DNA of 64,000 nucleotides from DATLLJ01 sp035537875. Its GTDB lineage: Bacteria; Acidobacteriota; Vicinamibacteria; Vicinamibacterales; CAVVIG01. Where the stretch lies: NCBI GenBank assembly GCA_035537875.1, contig DATLLJ010000144.1, positions 1-64,000 of the forward strand. Reading direction: 5' to 3'. Position 1 is the first letter of the stretch, and each line of letters starts with the position of its first letter. A model generated the notes under the pieces. It ran no database searches. It was not told the origin of the DNA and worked only from the letters and a program-made list of their open reading frames with translations. The position numbers and the translations under genes are program-made. Shown here piece by piece: positions 61,144 through 64,000 of this stretch.

Positions 61144-61213
61144 GTCTAACATGGCATCCAGCCGACGGCGCGCCTGACCGCGGGCCCGCTGCGGCTGATG
61201 CCTGACGTTGGGC
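61144..61213 (+). other. attC-6 recombination site
   Basis: R'' GTCTAAC (61144-61150) and R' GTTGGGC (61207-61213) both match consensus. L'' GGCATCCAGCCG against L' CGGCTGATGCC is perfect apart from one extra C. Confidence 0.92.
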
Positions 61214-61335
61214 CGACAGACTATCATCAGCAACAGTCCTCGATGTCTTCCGGGTGGGTCAGCGTTCGCCGAGGACACTACGACAGGGCGAGACTTTCAC
61301 TGCAGAGGCCGTTTCAGCCCGCACCAGGAACTGTT

Positions 61336-62112
61336 ATGGTGAGCCGGATTGATGGGCATAGGGCCCTACCAGTATCGCTGATCACACTTGCTCTTATTTC
61401 GGGCGGAGGCTGCGCCGCCAAACGGCCGGCACGCTCTTTTGCGGATCTGCAGCAACGTCTGCACTCCGGAAATACCGTCTATGTGATTGACGACACTGGG
61501 AACGAGACGAAGGGAAAGATCGTCGACGTATCGCCGTCCGCATTGATCCTTGACATCAATGGCATCCGGCGGCGCATGGAACAAGACAGCGTCCGTCAAG
61601 TGCAGCGTTACGGCGATTCGCTGTGGAACGGATTCTTCATCGGGGTGGCGGTGGGGATACCAGGACTGCTCATTGCCGATCCAACGTACGACCCTTGCAA
61701 GAACGATCCAGAGAAGCTGTGTGCGAACGCTCAGGCGGGTCAGCGCGTCCTCGCGCTCGGGATCATGGGCGCCGTGGGCGCCGGTGTCGACGCGTTGATT
61801 CGCGGTCGCCATCAGGTTTATCTGGCGCCCGGCCAACCCCTACAACCGGCGGCGCGTATTGCGGTCTCCCCCCGCCTCGGGCCATCCGCTGCCGGCCTGT
61901 TCGTCACGATGGGTTTCAACAAGAGCGCCATGACCCAGGACGACGGTGCCACATCCACGGCTGAACACCTTGCGTTTGCTGCAGCCCGTGCTGGTACGAG
62001 GACGTCGATGATGATCGAACCGCCCAGGATCTCCTCAGAAAGCGGCCTACCACGGACTGGACCCGACGGCGCCGATAAAACAGACGCGTCGCGGGTCAGT
62101 CCTAACCGTTGA
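61336..62112 (+). CDS. Envelope protein of unknown function, cassette paralogue B
   Basis: 258 aa from ATG 61336 (AGGAA upstream). Signal with a possible lipobox Cys (LITLALISGGGCAA), then the same modules as the 59163 protein: ADLQQRLHSGNTVYVIDDTG, RQVQRYGDSLWNGFFIGVAVG, VLALGIMGAVGAGVDALIRGR and RIAVSPRLGPSAAGLFVTMGF. The paralogue ends there; this one carries about 47 extra residues that run through attC-7 to a stop in its R' box, suggesting loss of the original stop. Confidence 0.72.
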   Translation: MVSRIDGHRALPVSLITLALISGGGCAAKRPARSFADLQQRLHSGNTVYVIDDTGNETKGKIVDVSPSALILDINGIRRRMEQDSVRQVQRYGDSLWNGFFIGVAVGIPGLLIADPTYDPCKNDPEKLCANAQAGQRVLALGIMGAVGAGVDALIRGRHQVYLAPGQPLQPAARIAVSPRLGPSAAGLFVTMGFNKSAMTQDDGATSTAEHLAFAAARAGTRTSMMIEPPRISSESGLPRTGPDGADKTDASRVSPNR

Positions 62113-62114
62113 TA
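62045..62114 (+). other. attC-7 recombination site
   Basis: R'' GCCTACC (62045-62051), L'' GGACTGGACCCG, L' CGGGTCAGTCC with one extra left-strand G, R' GTTGATA (62108-62114). The R boxes are slightly degenerate. Confidence 0.75.
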
Positions 62115-62140
62115 GCCGGATAGGGATAACGGACAGAACA

Positions 62141-62839
62141 GTGAGCACGCCGGATCTCCACCTGAAGACACTATTTGTGCTGAACGGCGACGGCCGCATC
62201 ACATCAGCACGCGAACCCGGAATGAATCGTGGGCCATTGTTCTCGCTCATTCGCAGCGCAGACAGTTGCGCCTGGGCGATTCGGGATGATGTCCCCGAAG
62301 AGATTGCCGTTGAAATCGATCGCTTGGCGCGGGCCGAACCTCCCACTTCTGCCGCTCGGGATGCACCAATGCATGCGCAGCGCTATATATCGCTCCTGGG
62401 CGGGTGGACTCATTCAGGAGCCACTGTCCGGCAGTCAGCCGGCGCGGCGTTCGAGTTTCCCGATACCATCGCGCCGCCTGCCGAGGTCATCGTTGTCGAC
62501 GATGAGTCGCTGCTCAATCGAAATTTTCGTGGATGGGTCGCCGGTGAGATCGCAGCGGGACGGTCTCCGGTGATGGCAGTCTTCGAGGACCGGAGCCCTG
62601 TCAGTATTTGCTTCTGTGCGAGATCAGCGGAAGTCGCTGCGGAGGCTGGTGTTGAGACTGCGGAGCCGTTTCGCGGCCGAGGGTTTGCTCCCCGTGTGAC
62701 CGCGGCTTGGGCCTTGGCCATTCGGGAGTCGGGCCGAATTCCCCTGTACAGTACGTCATGGACCAATAGCGCCTCACTTGCAGTCGCCCGCAAATTGGGT
62801 TTGAGGGTCTACGCGACGGGCTGGAGTCTTTCGGATTGA
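62141..62839 (+). CDS. GNAT-family acetyltransferase
   Basis: 232 aa, GTG start. The C-terminal half is a GNAT fold: VSICFCARSAEVAAEAGVET, the acetyl-CoA loop FRGRGFAPRVTAAWA (Q/RxxGxG/A-like), and LYSTSWTNSASLAVARKLGL. The N-terminal half is poorly conserved. Acceptor unknown. It ends 25 nt before the R'' box of attC-8, a typical cassette position. Confidence 0.8.
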   Translation: MSTPDLHLKTLFVLNGDGRITSAREPGMNRGPLFSLIRSADSCAWAIRDDVPEEIAVEIDRLARAEPPTSAARDAPMHAQRYISLLGGWTHSGATVRQSAGAAFEFPDTIAPPAEVIVVDDESLLNRNFRGWVAGEIAAGRSPVMAVFEDRSPVSICFCARSAEVAAEAGVETAEPFRGRGFAPRVTAAWALAIRESGRIPLYSTSWTNSASLAVARKLGLRVYATGWSLSD

Positions 62840-62863
62840 TGCCAGCAACGTTGCTTCACAACT

Positions 62864-62946
62864 GGCTACCCTCCAAATGGAGCCGTCGCGCCTCACGTTT
62901 CGGGTGATCATGTCGCAGCGGCGCCGGCTCATTTGGCGCGTTGGAC
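62864..62946 (+). other. attC-8 recombination site
   Basis: R'' GGCTACC (62864-62870, degenerate), L'' CCAAATGGAGCCG against L' CGGCTCATTTGG with one extra left-strand G, R' GTTGGAC (62940-62946, consensus). Closely similar to attC-2. Last attC visible. Confidence 0.85.
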
Positions 62947-62991
62947 CGCTCACCTTCGGCCGTCGATGTGAACCGATTTCAGTTGATTGGC

Positions 62992-64000
62992 ATGAAATCC
63001 AACAGAGCTCGAAAGATGCGGCTCATCGCATCACGTGTTGCCGTCGCAGTGCTGATCGGACCTGCGGCTGCGATGATGGGCCAAGAAGCTCCGCAGGATT
63101 ATCCGCAATGGCGCGGTCAGACTCGAGACGGCGCAGCCAGCGCGTTCTCGAAACCGGAATCATGGCCCGAACACCTGTGGCTCAGGTGGAGAGTCGACGT
63201 TGGGGAGGGCTACGCGACGCCGATTGTCGTTGGCGATACCGTCTACGTTTTCACCCGCCGCGACGGGAAGGAGGGGGTGACCGCAATCGACGCGAAGGCC
63301 GGCGAAACGGTCTGGCGCACGGATTACCCCGTTCCGTTCGAGACGTATGAAGATGCGGCTGACCACGGCGAAGGTCCCAAGGCGACGCCGCTCTTCCACC
63401 GCGGGAAGCTGTACACGCTGGGGATCAGCGGGACCATTTCGTCCTTCGATGCGCTCAGCGGAACACTCGTATGGCAGCAACCCGCGCCACCGGTACAACC
63501 GTACTTGGGCACCGCCTCTTCGCCGATCGGGGATCGCGACCGCGTCATTGTTCAGGCTGAAGGCGACAATGCACTGACCGCCTTCGAGGCGAATACCGGT
63601 CGTATCAGATGGACAGTGAAAAACGAGTTCAGGTACGCGTCGCCAATCATCGTGGACTTGCAGGGAACCCGCCAGGTGATCGCGGTCGCTCAACACTCGA
63701 TCCTCGGCATCTCGGTGGCCGACGGTGCAGTCCTGTGGGAACATCCGTGGAAGTCGCCGTTCGTTCAAGCCATCAGCCCACTTCTCTACCGGGACACGAT
63801 TATCGTCAGCGGTCACCACAGGGGCGTGATGGCGCTCAAACCGATCAGACGGTCAGACGCGTGGGTGGTGGAGGTGGTCTGGGAAACCCAGGACGTCTCC
63901 ATGTTCTTGAGCAACCCGGTTGTCATCGGCGACACGCTGTTCGGTTTGTCTCATCGGAACAGTGGCCAGTACTTCGCCATCGATGCGTCGACTGGCCAGG
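62992..64000 (+). CDS. Exported PQQ-like beta-propeller protein, 5' part (runs off window)
   Basis: At least 336 codons, open to the window end. ATG 62992 or 63016; the latter gives a tidy signal peptide (RLIASRVAVAVLIGPAAAMM). The body shows PQQ/BamB-like blades: YPQWRGQTRDGAA, VDVGEGYATPIVVGDTVYVF, TAIDAKAGETVWRTDYP, ISSFDALSGTLVWQQ, TAFEANTGRIRWTV, ISVADGAVLWEHPW. This is the PWRGP-type outer-membrane assembly/PQQ-binding-like family common in Acidobacteria and Planctomycetes. It starts about 45 nt after attC-8 and may be the first gene past the array or a last large cassette. Confidence 0.85.
   Translation, partial: MKSNRARKMRLIASRVAVAVLIGPAAAMMGQEAPQDYPQWRGQTRDGAASAFSKPESWPEHLWLRWRVDVGEGYATPIVVGDTVYVFTRRDGKEGVTAIDAKAGETVWRTDYPVPFETYEDAADHGEGPKATPLFHRGKLYTLGISGTISSFDALSGTLVWQQPAPPVQPYLGTASSPIGDRDRVIVQAEGDNALTAFEANTGRIRWTVKNEFRYASPIIVDLQGTRQVIAVAQHSILGISVADGAVLWEHPWKSPFVQAISPLLYRDTIIVSGHHRGVMALKPIRRSDAWVVEVVWETQDVSMFLSNPVVIGDTLFGLSHRNSGQYFAIDASTGQ

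Larger units (their letters stand above)
57573..62946 (+). mobile_element. Integron gene-cassette array without integrase in view (CALIN-like)
   Basis: Seven attC sites and one decayed one, all in the same orientation (R'' left, GTTRRRY-type R' right), separate short, mostly + strand genes. Stop codons of two genes fall inside R'' boxes. The L boxes pair with one extra base on the left strand, as in folded attC hairpins. No intI gene lies on the left side of the array, where it would be expected. Component sites and genes are listed separately. Confidence 0.85.

Noticed and set aside
62992..64000. PQQ-like propeller gene as a certain cassette member
   Set aside because: Its 3' end and any following attC lie outside the window, so membership of the array cannot be shown.
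1..64000. tRNA or rRNA genes
   Set aside because: No cloverleaf with a GTTCRANNC T-arm and no rRNA-like stretch was recognised by eye; a covariance scan would be needed to exclude them fully.

Overview
The window is 64 kb of high-GC bacterial chromosome, almost certainly from an Acidobacteriota member of the Vicinamibacteria type. This is inferred from gene content: two DUF1592/DUF1552/ankyrin clusters, DUF6152, secreted metallo-beta-lactamase-fold proteins, a PQQ dehydrogenase, Uma2 nucleases and TolB/kinase remnants. No rRNA, tRNA or CRISPR array was seen.

Layout. 1-14.6 kb is a dense housekeeping run on the + strand: aspS (5' cut off), phoH, ybeY, a CorC-type protein, era, recO, glyQ, glyS, ppdK, corA, mutL and a tiny membrane protein; many genes overlap by ATGA-type junctions. 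At 14.6-15.8 kb a consensus promoter feeds a long leader that folds like a c-di-GMP-I (GEMM) riboswitch ahead of a membrane-anchored trypsin-like protease. 17.7-21.8 kb is an accessory patch: two VapBC-type modules (one toxin broken), a Uma2 nuclease, a TolB-like fragment and three palindromic MITE-like elements. 21.8-26 kb holds rarA, a SpoU methyltransferase, greA and a patatin-like protein lacking its serine. 26-38 kb holds secreted metabolic proteins (MBL fold, carboxymuconolactone decarboxylase, NHL propeller), the first DUF1592-DUF1552-ankyrin cluster, an MtdB-like C1 enzyme and a ModA-like binding protein. 38-50 kb holds a giant ADP/ATP-carrier-HEAT-cNMP fusion, a PPP-type phosphatase, a repeat-built membrane protein, an arylsulfotransferase, a PQQ alcohol dehydrogenase and DUF6152. 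50.4-55.8 kb is the second DUF1592-DUF1552-ankyrin cluster.

The most striking region is 57.5-62.95 kb. Small, mostly unrelated + strand genes (PurN-like, HigBA, SnoaL-like, GNAT, two paralogous unknown envelope proteins) are separated by seven recognisable attC recombination sites plus one decayed one. The attC sites share one orientation, have complementary R''/R' boxes, and nearly all have a single extrahelical base in the L boxes. This is an integron gene-cassette array with no integrase in view (CALIN-like). Its HigB toxin is dead by three separate lesions while the HigA antitoxin and its palindromic operator are intact.

Dispersed repeats explain much of the remaining non-coding DNA. One ~178-bp palindromic element occurs at 21.2 kb and, inverted, at 46.4 kb. 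A second element at 20.2 kb has a near-identical half copy at 26.0 kb. A third, with perfect 19-bp terminal repeats, sits at 17.7 kb. Several genes have a -10 hexamer only 5-6 nt before the start codon, suggesting that leaderless transcription is common here.
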